Positions 24,999-33,676 of a DNA stretch of 34,126 bases are shown in pieces. The notes below the pieces were generated by a model that saw only the letters and a program-made list of their open reading frames with translations, had not been told where the DNA came from and did no database searches. This DNA comes from Deltaproteobacteria bacterium (GTDB lineage Bacteria > Myxococcota_A > Polyangia > Polyangiales > JADJMO01): positions 1-34,126 of the forward strand of contig JACPFM010000028.1 in the NCBI GenBank assembly GCA_016182965.1, written 5' to 3'. Numbering within the stretch: position 1 is the stretch's first letter; the number at the start of each line of letters is the position of its first letter. The translations under genes were made by a program, and so were the position numbers.

Positions 24999-27547
24999 GT
25001 AAGGCAGGCGAAGACCGCGGCGCCGACGTCGGCGCAGAGTCGGACGCGCCGCCGTCGGAGCTCCGGCGCGCGCAGGAGGCGCGGCTGCTCACGGCGTGGC
25101 GGATCCCCAAGGGCTTCCGCTACTGGTCGGAGGTCAACAACACCGAGGTCGGTCGCTGGTACACGTCGGTCGCGTTCCTGTTCTTCCTCTTCGGGGGCGT
25201 GCTGGCGCTCTTGATGCGCATCCAGCTCGCGCGACCGAACAACCGCTTCGTGTCGGCGGAGCGGTACGACGAGCTGTTCACGCTGCACGGCTCGATCATG
25301 ATGTTCCTGTTCGCGGTGCCCATCTTCGAGGCGTTCTCGATCATGGTGCTGCCGCAGATGCTCGGCGCGCGCGACCTGCCGTTCCCGCGCCTGTCGGCCT
25401 ACGGGTTCTGGTGCTTCCTGATCGGCGGCGTGTTCGTGTGCGCGTCGATCTTCTTCGGCATCGCGCCGCGCGGCGGGTGGTTCATGTACCCGCCGCTGAC
25501 CAGCCGCTTCCAGAAGGGCGCCGGCGCCGACGTGTGGCTGCTCGGCCTCTCGTTCATCGAGGTCGCGTCGATCGCCGCGGCGGTGGAGCTGATCATCGGC
25601 GTGCTCAAGTGCCGCCCGCCGGGGATGCGCATCAACCTCGTGCCCCTCTACGCCTGGTACATCCTGGTGGTCGGGGTGATGATCGTCTTCGCCTTCCCCC
25701 CGCTGATCGCCGGCGACGTGCTGCTCGAGGTCGAGCGCATGCTGGACTGGCCGTTCTTCGATCCGACGCGCGGCGGCGATCCGCTCCTCTGGCAGCACCT
25801 GTTCTGGATCTTCGGACACCCCGAGGTCTACATCGTCTTCCTGCCGTCGGTCGCGCTCGTCGCCACCATCGTGCCGACCTTCGCGCGCACCCCGATGGTG
25901 GGGTACGGATGGATCGTCCTCGCGGCGATCGGCACCGGGTTCCTCCGCTTCGGCTTGTGGGTGCACCACATGTTCACCACCGGCCTGCCGGGGGTGTCGC
26001 TCGGGTTCTTCAGCGCGGCGTCGCAAGCGGTGGCCATCCCGACCGGCGTGCAGGTCTTCTGCTTCATCGCGACGCTGCTGGTCGGACGGGTGAGCTACCG
26101 GCTGCCCATGCTCTACCTGCTCGGCGGCCTGTCGACGTTCCTCATCGGCGGCCTCACCGGCGTGATGGTCGCCTTGGTCCCGTTCGATCTGCAGGCGCAC
26201 GACTCCCACTTCGTCGTCGGGCATCTGCACTCGGTGCTGATCGGCGGGACGATCTTCCCGATCCTCGCGGCGTTCTACTACTTCTACCCGCTGGTCTCCG
26301 GGAAGCACCTGTCGAAGAAGCTCGGGCGCGTCGCATTCTTCCTCGTGTTCGTCGGCTTCAACGTCACGTTCCTCCCGATCCACCTCAGCGGGCTGCGCGG
26401 GATGCCCCGCCGCGTGTTCACCTACCCGGCCGGCGCCGGCCTCGAGACCTTGAACCTGGTGAGCACCGTCGGCGCCTTCGTGCTCGCCGCCGGGATGCTG
26501 GTGTTCGTCGTCGACGTGCTGCGCCCCAAGAAGAAGGATCCCGACGCCGAGCGCAACCCGTGGAACGGCGGCACCCTGGAGTGGCTGACCGAGCCGGACA
26601 AGCCGTGGGGCGTGCGCTCGGTCCCCGAGATCGACGAGCGATACCCGCTCTGGCACCAGAGGGACTTCGTCCGCGATCACGACGAGGGGCGCTTCTTCCT
26701 CCCCGACGCCGAGGAGCTGAAGCGCGAGACGCTGCTCACCACGCCGATCGACGCCACGCCCACGCAGTGCCTGCGCGTCGGCGGCCCGACCTTCGTGACC
26801 CACTGGGCGGCGCTGTTCACCGGCGGCGCGTTCATCTTCAGCACCTTCCACTGGTGGTGGTCCGCGCTCGCGTCGTCGGTGCTCGCGCTGTTCACCATCC
26901 TCGGGTGGCTTTGGACGGGCACCGCGATCATCCCGGAGAAGGCCGAGAAGGACGTCGGCCGCGGCCTCAAGCTGCCGCTCTACGTCTCCGGGCCCGGCGC
27001 GGTCGGCTGGTGGGCGATGTTGATCACGATGCTCGGCGACATGACGGCGTTCGTGTCGCTGGTGTTCGGGTACTTCTTCTACTGGACCGGTCATCGCGAC
27101 TTCCCTCCGGGATCGCAGCCCGACGCGCACCCCGGGCTCCTCCTGGCCGGCCTCGGTCTGGTGATCGCCGCGTGGATCGGGACCGTCGTCAGCCGACGCC
27201 TCAACCGCCGCGATCGTGGCGGCGCCTTCCACGCGGGCACGGCGCTCTCGGCGGCGCTGTCGATCGCCGGCGGCGTCGCGCTCGTCCTCTCGCTGACCCG
27301 CGCCGGGCTCGACCCGCGCGCGCACGTCTACGGCGCGATCGTCTGGCTGCTCGTGGTCTGGACGGTCATCCACGTCGGCCTCGGCGTAGTGATGCACCTC
27401 TACGTCATGGCGCGTCGCATCGCCCGGAGGATGACGGCGACCCACGACGCCGACATGGCCGTCGTGACCCTGTACTGGCACTTCGTCGGGCTGACCGCGA
27501 TCACCGCGGTGGCGGTCGTCGCCGGCTTCCCCCTGGCGGTGCGCTGA
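24995..27547 (+). CDS. ctaD: Cytochrome c oxidase subunit I-III fusion, divergent K-channel
   Basis: This is the catalytic heme-copper subunit fused to subunit III (850 residues), as in Thermus caa3. Subunit I spans about 1-540: heme a ligand His98 (LHGSIMM), CuB ligand His275 with cross-linked Tyr279 and Glu277 in GHPEVY, CuB His324-His325 (WVHHMF), heme a3 His410 and heme a His412 (VVGHLHS). Thus all redox ligands are present. In contrast, the normally conserved K-channel Lys of (I/V)PTGIK(I/V)F is replaced by Gln353 (IPTGVQVF), and the usual HDTY(F/Y)VVAHFH reads HDSHFVVGHLH. The remaining about 260 residues carry subunit III-like helices. Translational overlaps with ctaC and the next gene show tight coupling. 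It is a divergent branch of A-family oxidases. Confidence 0.92.
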   Translation: MSKAGEDRGADVGAESDAPPSELRRAQEARLLTAWRIPKGFRYWSEVNNTEVGRWYTSVAFLFFLFGGVLALLMRIQLARPNNRFVSAERYDELFTLHGSIMMFLFAVPIFEAFSIMVLPQMLGARDLPFPRLSAYGFWCFLIGGVFVCASIFFGIAPRGGWFMYPPLTSRFQKGAGADVWLLGLSFIEVASIAAAVELIIGVLKCRPPGMRINLVPLYAWYILVVGVMIVFAFPPLIAGDVLLEVERMLDWPFFDPTRGGDPLLWQHLFWIFGHPEVYIVFLPSVALVATIVPTFARTPMVGYGWIVLAAIGTGFLRFGLWVHHMFTTGLPGVSLGFFSAASQAVAIPTGVQVFCFIATLLVGRVSYRLPMLYLLGGLSTFLIGGLTGVMVALVPFDLQAHDSHFVVGHLHSVLIGGTIFPILAAFYYFYPLVSGKHLSKKLGRVAFFLVFVGFNVTFLPIHLSGLRGMPRRVFTYPAGAGLETLNLVSTVGAFVLAAGMLVFVVDVLRPKKKDPDAERNPWNGGTLEWLTEPDKPWGVRSVPEIDERYPLWHQRDFVRDHDEGRFFLPDAEELKRETLLTTPIDATPTQCLRVGGPTFVTHWAALFTGGAFIFSTFHWWWSALASSVLALFTILGWLWTGTAIIPEKAEKDVGRGLKLPLYVSGPGAVGWWAMLITMLGDMTAFVSLVFGYFFYWTGHRDFPPGSQPDAHPGLLLAGLGLVIAAWIGTVVSRRLNRRDRGGAFHAGTALSAALSIAGGVALVLSLTRAGLDPRAHVYGAIVWLLVVWTVIHVGLGVVMHLYVMARRIARRMTATHDADMAVVTLYWHFVGLTAITAVAVVAGFPLAVR

Positions 27548-27915
27548 TGGAGCCGGCTGCGCGCAGGGACAGCCTGTGGTGGATGGTGGTCTCGCCGTCC
27601 CTGTGGGCGCTGCACGTCCTGCTCTCGTACGGCACCGTCGCCGTCTGGTGCGCCAAAATCGCTTCGCGCGACGGCGCGCTCGACGGCGCGCGCGTCGCGG
27701 TCCTCGTCTACACCGCCTTCGCGCTGACCGGCGTCGTCGCGGTGGGCGCGCGCGGCTTAGGGCGCGAGCGCGCGGTGGCCACCCCGCGGTACGCCGACAC
27801 GCCGGGCGCGCGACGTCGGTTCCTCGGCTACACGAACCTCCTGCTCTCGGCGCTCAGCTTCGTCGCCATCGTCTTCGGCGCGCTGCCGGTGCTCTACCTG
27901 CGGAGCTGTCGATGA
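27547..27915 (+). CDS. Small membrane protein of the oxidase operon
   Basis: The 122-residue protein has three probable membrane helices (about 10-35 around PSLWALHVLLSYGTVAVWC, 48-66 around AVLVYTAFALTGVVAVGA, and 92-115 around LLLSALSFVAIVFGALPVLY) with a short cytoplasmic Arg-rich linker. The ATG overlaps the ctaD stop by one base (TGATG) and its own stop overlaps ctaG, so it is made in step with the oxidase. Proteins in this position are found in comparable caa3-type operons, but I cannot name a function; assembly or a minor subunit is plausible. Confidence 0.75.
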   Translation: MEPAARRDSLWWMVVSPSLWALHVLLSYGTVAVWCAKIASRDGALDGARVAVLVYTAFALTGVVAVGARGLGRERAVATPRYADTPGARRRFLGYTNLLLSALSFVAIVFGALPVLYLRSCR

Positions 27916-28553
27916 GCAGGCCGTGGCTCTTCGCGCTCGGGATCGCGGCGCTGGCCGCTGCGTGGGGGTGGCCGCTGCCGGCGTTCGGCGTCCCGCCCTT
28001 CTCGCTGCACATGGCGCAGCACATGATCGTGGTCGCGATCGCCGCGCCGCTGCTCGCCCTCGGCATCGCCGGCGGGCCGCTCGATCCGGCGGTGCGCGCG
28101 CCGGCCGTGTTCTCGCCGATCCCCGCGTCGATGGTGGAGATGGTCGTGGTGTGGGCGTGGCACGCGCCGGCGATGCACCACCTCGCGCGGCACTCGACGC
28201 TCGGGCTGCTCGCCGAGCAGGCGACGTTCCTCCTCGCCGGGGTCGCGCTGTGGATCTCGGTCGTCGGCGGCGGCGAGGCGCTGCGTCGCGCGCGGGCGTT
28301 CGCCGGGGTCACCGGCCTGCTGTTGACGTTCATGCACATGACGCTGCTCGGCGCCCTCGTGGCGCTCACCCCGCGCGATCTCTACGGACACCACGGGCAC
28401 CATCCCCTGCCTTCGCTCGCCGATCAGCAGATCGGCGGCGCGGTCATGCTCTTCGTGTCCGGCGTCGTCTACCTCGGAGGCGCCCTCGCGCTGGTCTCCG
28501 ACGCGTGGCTCCGCCGGTTGTCGCGAAGATCGGCCGTCTCGAGGCGCGCATGA
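27912..28553 (+). CDS. ctaG: CtaG family cytochrome c oxidase assembly protein (caa3 type)
   Basis: The 213-residue, six-helix membrane protein has the conserved His/Met-rich helix termini of the Caa3_CtaG family: LHMAQHMIVVAIAAPLLALG near residue 35, VVWAWHAPAMHHLARHS near residue 80, and LLTFMHMTLLGALVALTPRDLY followed by HHGHH near residue 140. In Bacillus the protein is needed to form active caa3 oxidase, probably in CuB delivery. ATGA overlaps link it to the genes on both sides. It is unrelated to the Cox11 protein that shares the name. Confidence 0.9.
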   Translation: MSRPWLFALGIAALAAAWGWPLPAFGVPPFSLHMAQHMIVVAIAAPLLALGIAGGPLDPAVRAPAVFSPIPASMVEMVVVWAWHAPAMHHLARHSTLGLLAEQATFLLAGVALWISVVGGGEALRRARAFAGVTGLLLTFMHMTLLGALVALTPRDLYGHHGHHPLPSLADQQIGGAVMLFVSGVVYLGGALALVSDAWLRRLSRRSAVSRRA

Positions 28554-29617
28554 AGCGCTTCGTGCTCGCCTGGTTGTTCCGCGCCGCCGTGATCCTCGGC
28601 CTCGTCGCGGTCGGCGGCGCGCTGACGGTGGTCTTGGGGATCGTGCCGATCAAGGCGAGCTCCGGGCACTTCAGGCTCACCAGGTGGTTCCTCCACTTCG
28701 CGAAGCAGCAGTCGGTCAAGACGCACTCGATGCGCATCGAGCCGCCGTTCTCGCTCGACGATCCGCGTCAGATCCAGATCGGCGCCGGCCACTACGAGGG
28801 CGGGTGCCGTCCCTGCCACGGCGCGCCGGGCCAGCCGGCCCCGGTGCTGCCGCAGTTCATGACGCCCAAGGCGCCCGAGCTGTCGCACGCGATCGAGCAC
28901 TACGAGCCGCGGCACCTCTTCTACCTCGTCCGACACGGCATCAAGCTCACCGGGATGCCGGCGTGGCCGGCGTCCGACCGCGAGGACGAGGTCTGGGCGG
29001 TGGTCGCGTTCCTGCGGAAGATGCCCGCCGGCGGCGAGGCGCGCTACCGGGAGCTGGTCTTCGGTGAGGACGCTCCGACCGACGCGCCGGCGGTCGTGAA
29101 GAGGTCGTGCGCGCGCTGTCACGGCGGCGACGGGCTCGGTCGCGGGGCGTTCCCGCGCCTCGCCGCACAGCGTGAGGAGTACCTGCGCTCGTCGCTCGAG
29201 GTGTACGCGCGCGGCGAGCGTCAGAGCGGGATCATGCGGCCGCTCGCGGCGTCGCTCTCGCCCGCGGAGCTCGACGCCGCGGTGCGCTGGTACACCGCGC
29301 GGCCGGCGCCGCCGGGCCGAGGCGCGGGCTCGGAGGAGGGGAGGAAGCTCGCCGAGCAGGGCGTCCCCGCGCGCAAGATCCCTGCGTGCATCGGCTGCCA
29401 CGGGCCACGGCCCGAGGCGATCCATCGGGGCTACCCGCGGCTGGCCGGCCAACTGCCCGCGTACGTCGAGCAGCAGCTCGAGCTCTTTCGCAAGGGCGTC
29501 CGCGGCGGCGGAAAATACGTCGACCTGATGAGGGAGGTGGTCGACGATCACATGCTCACACCCGAGGAGGTGCGCGCCGTGGCGCAGCACTTCGGATCGC
29601 TGTCGACCGACCCGTGA
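28550..29617 (+). CDS. Membrane-anchored triheme cytochrome c
   Basis: The 355-residue protein has an N-terminal membrane helix (about 8-32) and three heme c sites: Cys86-x-x-Cys89-His90 (CRPCH), Cys187-x-x-Cys190-His191 (CARCH) and Cys280-x-x-Cys283-His284 (CIGCH). The first lies in a class I domain ending with GMPAWP, a candidate axial Met. The other two form a c4-like diheme pair with GIMRPLA and YVDLM candidates for axial Met. It is probably the periplasmic electron carrier that feeds, or forms part of, the operon's oxidase. Its start overlaps ctaG (ATGA), and its stop abuts the convergent SDR gene with no gap. Confidence 0.9.
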   Translation: MKRFVLAWLFRAAVILGLVAVGGALTVVLGIVPIKASSGHFRLTRWFLHFAKQQSVKTHSMRIEPPFSLDDPRQIQIGAGHYEGGCRPCHGAPGQPAPVLPQFMTPKAPELSHAIEHYEPRHLFYLVRHGIKLTGMPAWPASDREDEVWAVVAFLRKMPAGGEARYRELVFGEDAPTDAPAVVKRSCARCHGGDGLGRGAFPRLAAQREEYLRSSLEVYARGERQSGIMRPLAASLSPAELDAAVRWYTARPAPPGRGAGSEEGRKLAEQGVPARKIPACIGCHGPRPEAIHRGYPRLAGQLPAYVEQQLELFRKGVRGGGKYVDLMREVVDDHMLTPEEVRAVAQHFGSLSTDP

Positions 29618-30625
29618 TCACGCCTGCAGCGCGCGCACCGTCGCCCACCCGGCGACGGCCAGCGCGCAGGCGCCGGCCGCGAGCAACACGCCGCGGTGCT
29701 TGTTGACCGCCCACGCGAGGCTGAACGACCTCGCGCGCGCGTCGAAGGTGCCGTGGGCGCCGGCGTCGCCGGGGAGCGGCTCGTAGAGGTTGTCGCGCCG
29801 GTGCGGATCGATCGGCTCGTCGGTCTGCTGTCCGTCGTAGCCGTGGCGCGCGAGGTAGTGGTCGGCGTAGGCCGGCGCCACCTTGTCGCCGACGATCGCC
29901 TTGGTCACCGGCCAGCCGACGCGCACGTCGCGCCGCCGCGCCTCGCTGGCGAACACGATGGCGTCGGCGGCGATCTCCGGCTGGAAGATCGGCGGCACCG
30001 GCTGCGGCTCGCGCGGGAGCTTGGCGCGCGACCACCCGAACTGCGGAGTGTTCACCGCCGGCAGGTGGACCTCCGTGACGTGGATGCCGCTCTTGTCGTG
30101 GAGCAGCTCGGAGCGGAGCGATTCGGTGAAGCCGGTGACCGCGTGCTTGGCCGCGCAGTAGGCCGCTTGCAGCGGGATCGATCGGTAGGCGAGGGCGGAG
30201 CCGACCTGCACGATGACGCCGCGATCGCGCAGCTTCATGCGCTTCAGCGCCGATAGCGTCCCGTGCACGTACCCGAGGTAGGTGACCTCGATCACGCGCC
30301 GGAACTCCTCCGCCGTCGTCTCGGCGATGGGCGCGAAGACCGAGACCATCGCGTTGTTGACCCACACGTCGATCGGACCGAGCTCGCGCTCGACGCGCTC
30401 GGCGGCCTCTTCGACGGCGGCGGGGTCGGACACGTCGCACGGCAGCACCAGCCCGCGGCCGCCGCGCGCCTCGACCTCGGCGCGCGCCGCCTCGAGCCCG
30501 TCGCGGCCACGCGCGACGAGGCCGACGTGCGCGCCGCGCTCGGCGAACGCGCGGACGGCGGCGCGGCCCACGCCCGCCGATGCGCCCGTGATCACCACCA
30601 CCTTCCGCCCGTCCGAGGTCGCCAT
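29618..30625 (-). CDS. Short-chain dehydrogenase/reductase with C-terminal membrane anchor
   Basis: The 335-residue protein is a classical SDR with a Rossmann TGASAGVG motif (14-21), NNAM at 90-93 (usual NNAG altered in the last residue) and catalytic Ser143, Tyr156 and Lys160 (YCAAK). It is about 80 residues longer than a minimal SDR. The extra C-terminal part includes HYLARHGYDGQQTDEPIDPH and ends with a hydrophobic helix (VLLAAGACALAVAGWATV) that would anchor it in the membrane. NAD(P)-dependent oxidoreduction is expected; substrate unknown. Its stop codon directly abuts that of the triheme cytochrome (TGATCA), so transcription from the two operons meets here. Confidence 0.88.
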   Translation of the reverse strand: MATSDGRKVVVITGASAGVGRAAVRAFAERGAHVGLVARGRDGLEAARAEVEARGGRGLVLPCDVSDPAAVEEAAERVERELGPIDVWVNNAMVSVFAPIAETTAEEFRRVIEVTYLGYVHGTLSALKRMKLRDRGVIVQVGSALAYRSIPLQAAYCAAKHAVTGFTESLRSELLHDKSGIHVTEVHLPAVNTPQFGWSRAKLPREPQPVPPIFQPEIAADAIVFASEARRRDVRVGWPVTKAIVGDKVAPAYADHYLARHGYDGQQTDEPIDPHRRDNLYEPLPGDAGAHGTFDARARSFSLAWAVNKHRGVLLAAGACALAVAGWATVRALQA

Positions 30626-30858
30626 GCGAGGTCCGATGCCCGGCGCAGCGGACGGGGGCGCCGCGGGGTCGCGCGCGTGCGGCTGCGCGCCGATCGGTCG
30701 CCTGCTCGATCTGACCGCGACAGCTGAACCCCATCGGCGACGGAGAACGCGCTGATGACGACCATGGCCTGCGGGGCCGACTGACCCCGGTCGCGGCCCC
30801 GGCGTGAAGCTCCCCGGCCGATGCGCTACCTTTCGAGGACCTGGAGGGTGCCTCGGCC

Positions 30859-32244
30859 ATGCGTCGCTTTCTTACCGTCGATCGTCGTGTCGGTCTCGCT
30901 GTCGCTGCCGTCGGTCTCGTGTCCCTCTTGCTCGCGGGCTGCGGTACGCGCGTCGTCATCCAACCCGATCAGGGGGATGGCGGCGCCGTCGTCGCCGACA
31001 CGGGCGCGCCGGAGACCGCCGCGCCGGGGGCGGTCGGCGCGCCGTGCAAGGGCGACGGCGACTGCACGTCGAAATTCTGCCTGTCGAACGGCCGCTGCTC
31101 CAAGGGCTGCGAGGTCGCCGGGAGCTGCCCGAAATCCTGGGCCTGCGTGGTCGTCCCCGGGCGCGGGCCGATGTGCGACTGCGACATCCGGTCGACGAGC
31201 GAGGTCGCGTGCAACGCCGTCGACGACGACTGCAACGGGCTCGTCGACGAGGGCTCGCCCACGTGCGGCGGCGTGTGCGTCGACACCAACACCGACCCGA
31301 AGAACTGTGGCGGCTGCGCCAAGGCGTGTCCGGGCGCGGGCGCGCCGAACGCCGAGCCGCAATGCGCCGGCGGCGCGTGCAAGCTGAAGTGCGCGGCGGG
31401 GTTCGGCGACTGCGACAGCAACCCGGCCAACGGGTGCGAGGCCGATCTCGCCTCGCGCGAGCACTGCGGCTCGTGCGCCTACGCCTGCAAGACGGGCGAG
31501 ACCTGCTCGGCCGGTATGTGCACGACCGTCGTGCCGGTCGACGTCACCGTGCTCCTCGGCGTGACCGGTTCGACCCAGCCGATGCTCAACGCGGCGCTCC
31601 CCGCGCTCAAGGACAACCTGGTGACGCCGCTGCTCGCGCTCCCCGGCGTCGCTGTCGGCGTGTCGTACACGTGCGAGTTCCCCAACTCGCCGTACGGCTC
31701 GACGGGCGATCGACCCTTCCAGGGCGGCGTCGAGCCCACCACCGATGCGTCGAAGCTATTCGCGTCGATCGACGGCTACCCGAAGATGGGCGGCGGCGAC
31801 GCGTCCGACGGCATGATCGAGGCGCTCGGCACGCTGTCCGGTCGTCCGGTCCATCCGGCGAGCCAACCGCTGACGTGCTCGGCCGGGCGCGCGGCCGGCG
31901 GGTGCTGGCGAGCCGCCACTCGCCGCGTGATCGTCCTCTTCACCGACGACACCTTCCACAACGGACCGCTCCTCCTCGGGCCGGGCCTCTATGCGCCGTA
32001 CGCGGGGATCACGCCGGCGCCGCAGGACTGGCCGGCGGTGCTCGGGGCGATGAAGGCGAACGGCATGGTCCTGCTCGTCATGAACGCCACCACCATGGGC
32101 GGCGACGCGTACGGGCAGTACAAGCGCATGATCACCGAGCTCGGTCAGCCGGCGACCGACATCTACCCGTCGGCGACGGCGGCCGAGGCGACGAGCGCCG
32201 CCGACGCGATCGTCGCGCGCGTGAAGGCGCTTCGCGGCGGGTGA
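30859..32244 (+). CDS. Lipoprotein with MopE-type Cys-rich region and degenerate VWA-like domain
   Basis: The 461-residue product has a long n-region, a lipobox (LLLAGC, Cys28) and a short acidic linker. A Cys-rich segment at about 60-220 follows, containing CNAVDDDCNGLVDEG (the putative metal-binding MopE motif), NCGGCAKAC, NGCEADL and HCGSCAYAC repeats. The remaining 240 residues look VWA-like (VDVTVLLGVTGSTQPMLNAA; RRVIVLFTDDTFHN). The MIDAS D-x-S-x-S is degenerate: the expected first Asp is replaced (GVTGST), so metal-dependent binding there is doubtful. The ATG is preceded by GGAGG. It should sit on the cell surface or in the periplasm, and may recognise proteins. A similar lipoprotein gene follows 37 bp downstream. 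Confidence 0.8.
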   Translation: MRRFLTVDRRVGLAVAAVGLVSLLLAGCGTRVVIQPDQGDGGAVVADTGAPETAAPGAVGAPCKGDGDCTSKFCLSNGRCSKGCEVAGSCPKSWACVVVPGRGPMCDCDIRSTSEVACNAVDDDCNGLVDEGSPTCGGVCVDTNTDPKNCGGCAKACPGAGAPNAEPQCAGGACKLKCAAGFGDCDSNPANGCEADLASREHCGSCAYACKTGETCSAGMCTTVVPVDVTVLLGVTGSTQPMLNAALPALKDNLVTPLLALPGVAVGVSYTCEFPNSPYGSTGDRPFQGGVEPTTDASKLFASIDGYPKMGGGDASDGMIEALGTLSGRPVHPASQPLTCSAGRAAGGCWRAATRRVIVLFTDDTFHNGPLLLGPGLYAPYAGITPAPQDWPAVLGAMKANGMVLLVMNATTMGGDAYGQYKRMITELGQPATDIYPSATAAEATSAADAIVARVKALRGG

Positions 32245-32281
32245 GGCACCGGCCGCGGCCGTGCGCTAACCTCGACCGTCG

Positions 32282-33667
32282 ATGCGTCACGCACGGTGGT
32301 TGCTCGCGGTCATGCTCGCCGGTTGCTCCGGGGAGCTGGGCGGCGGCGTGCCGGTCGACGACGCGCCCGACCCGCGAGACGACGCCGCGATCGTCGAGAG
32401 CGCGACCGACGACTCGGCTCCGTCCGGTGATGCGGTCTCCGCGCCCGAGGCGCCGATCTGCGGCGTCGTCGCGTGCGAGGAGGACAAGACCCACCACCCG
32501 CGCATCCAGGCGGCGTTCGATCGGCACGGCGGCGCGGCCAAGGTCGGCGAGCCGTTCGACAACGGCGGCGGCATCTGGGTGCACGCGTGGGGCGCCGGGC
32601 AGGTGCAGGACTTCGAGGGCGGCACGCTCGGCCCGCTCACCCTCGCCGAGGCCGACGCCACGGCCGACTGGTCGAAGAGCGCGTACGCGGTGCGCGGCCC
32701 GATCCGCGCCGCGTGGATCGCGCTCGGCGGCGCGCCCGACCTCGGCTTCCCCAAGGAGGATCAGCACGCCGGTCCGGGTGGAGAGGTGCAGACGTTCGAG
32801 AAGGGCTGCCTCGGGCCCGACGGCAGCGGCCGGTACGACGTGTTCACCGTCTGCGAGGACCCGCCCGATCTGAAGCCGGTGCTCGACGCGATCCAGACCA
32901 GGGCCGCCACCTCGTCGCCCGGCACCGACTTCGGCGTCGCCGTCGAGTGGCTGCCGACCGGCACCCGCTGGGGCGCGCGCGCCGACGTCGCGCGCACCTC
33001 GGCGTCGAGCGCGAAGTGGTTCTGGGCGATGGCCGCCCTGTCGAAGAACGCCATCGCGACGGTGGAGCCGCCCGCGCTGCCCACGTTCAAGGACAGCAAC
33101 AACTCGACCGCCGGCACGCTGATCGATCTCGCCGGCGGGCCGAACGCCGTCAACGACTTCACCACCAAGACGCTCGGCATCCCGATCACCGAGATCAGCC
33201 TGTGCCGCTGGTCGTTCGACAAGACGCGCGTCGCGACCAACTGCTCGAACCTCCTCGGCGGCGACAACTTCTTCACCCCGAACGGCGCGGTGAAGTTCCT
33301 GAAGGCGTCGTGGCAGCGCAAGGCGATCGGCGACGCCAAGGGCGACAAGCTCCTCGAGTGGGCGAAGCTCTCGCCGCGGAGCGGCTACGGCGGCTGGGTC
33401 GGCACGCAGCTGCCCGTCGCGGTGCGCCCGAACGTGCGGCACAAGGCCGGGTGGCTCCCCACCGGCTGCTGCAGCGCGGGGTACCCGCCGCACTACAACG
33501 ACATCGCCATCGTGCCGACGCCGCGCGGCAGCTACGCCGTCGCGCTGTCGATGAAGGGCGGCACCGACTCCAAGATCATCAAGACGATGGAGTGGAGCTC
33601 GTGCGTGATCTGGCACGCGCTCGCGAAGGACGTCGCCGATCCGCTCGGCGCCTGCACGGCGCCGTGA
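32282..33667 (+). CDS. Lipoprotein with LGFP-like region and class A beta-lactamase-fold domain
   Basis: The protein has 461 residues. The signal peptide MRHARWLLAVMLAGC gives lipid-attached Cys15, followed by a Pro/Asp linker. Residues about 70-190 contain LGFP-type repeats (IALGGAPDLGFPKED, TFEKGC), which in other proteins bind cell-wall material. Residues about 215-455 show a serine beta-lactamase/penicillin-binding fold: Ser242-x-x-Lys245 (SSAK), Ser272-x-Asn274 followed by TLIDLAGGPNAV, NFFTPNGAVKFLKASW, Lys388-x-Gly390 (KAG) and YNDIAIV. The Ser-x-x-Lys to Ser-x-Asn spacing is about 30 residues rather than about 60, and no clear Glu166 equivalent is seen, so beta-lactam hydrolysis is doubtful. 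Peptidoglycan or other ester/amide chemistry is possible. Confidence 0.75.
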   Translation: MRHARWLLAVMLAGCSGELGGGVPVDDAPDPRDDAAIVESATDDSAPSGDAVSAPEAPICGVVACEEDKTHHPRIQAAFDRHGGAAKVGEPFDNGGGIWVHAWGAGQVQDFEGGTLGPLTLAEADATADWSKSAYAVRGPIRAAWIALGGAPDLGFPKEDQHAGPGGEVQTFEKGCLGPDGSGRYDVFTVCEDPPDLKPVLDAIQTRAATSSPGTDFGVAVEWLPTGTRWGARADVARTSASSAKWFWAMAALSKNAIATVEPPALPTFKDSNNSTAGTLIDLAGGPNAVNDFTTKTLGIPITEISLCRWSFDKTRVATNCSNLLGGDNFFTPNGAVKFLKASWQRKAIGDAKGDKLLEWAKLSPRSGYGGWVGTQLPVAVRPNVRHKAGWLPTGCCSAGYPPHYNDIAIVPTPRGSYAVALSMKGGTDSKIIKTMEWSSCVIWHALAKDVADPLGACTAP

Positions 33668-33676
33668 GGATGTGAG

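Noticed and set aside
24392..27481. A 1029-codon minus-strand frame opposite the oxidase subunits
   Set aside because: It is antisense to ctaC and ctaD, whose metal ligands are intact; the charged product has no recognisable fold.
30773..30800. Terminator or operator hairpin GGGGCCG...CGGCCCC
   Set aside because: Seven-base GC stem with a 14-base loop is expected by chance at this GC content and has no T-run.
32282..33667. Functional antibiotic-resistance beta-lactamase
   Set aside because: Ser-x-x-Lys, Ser-x-Asn and Lys-x-Gly are visible, but motif spacing is shortened and no Glu166-type deacylation residue could be placed; resistance should not be claimed.
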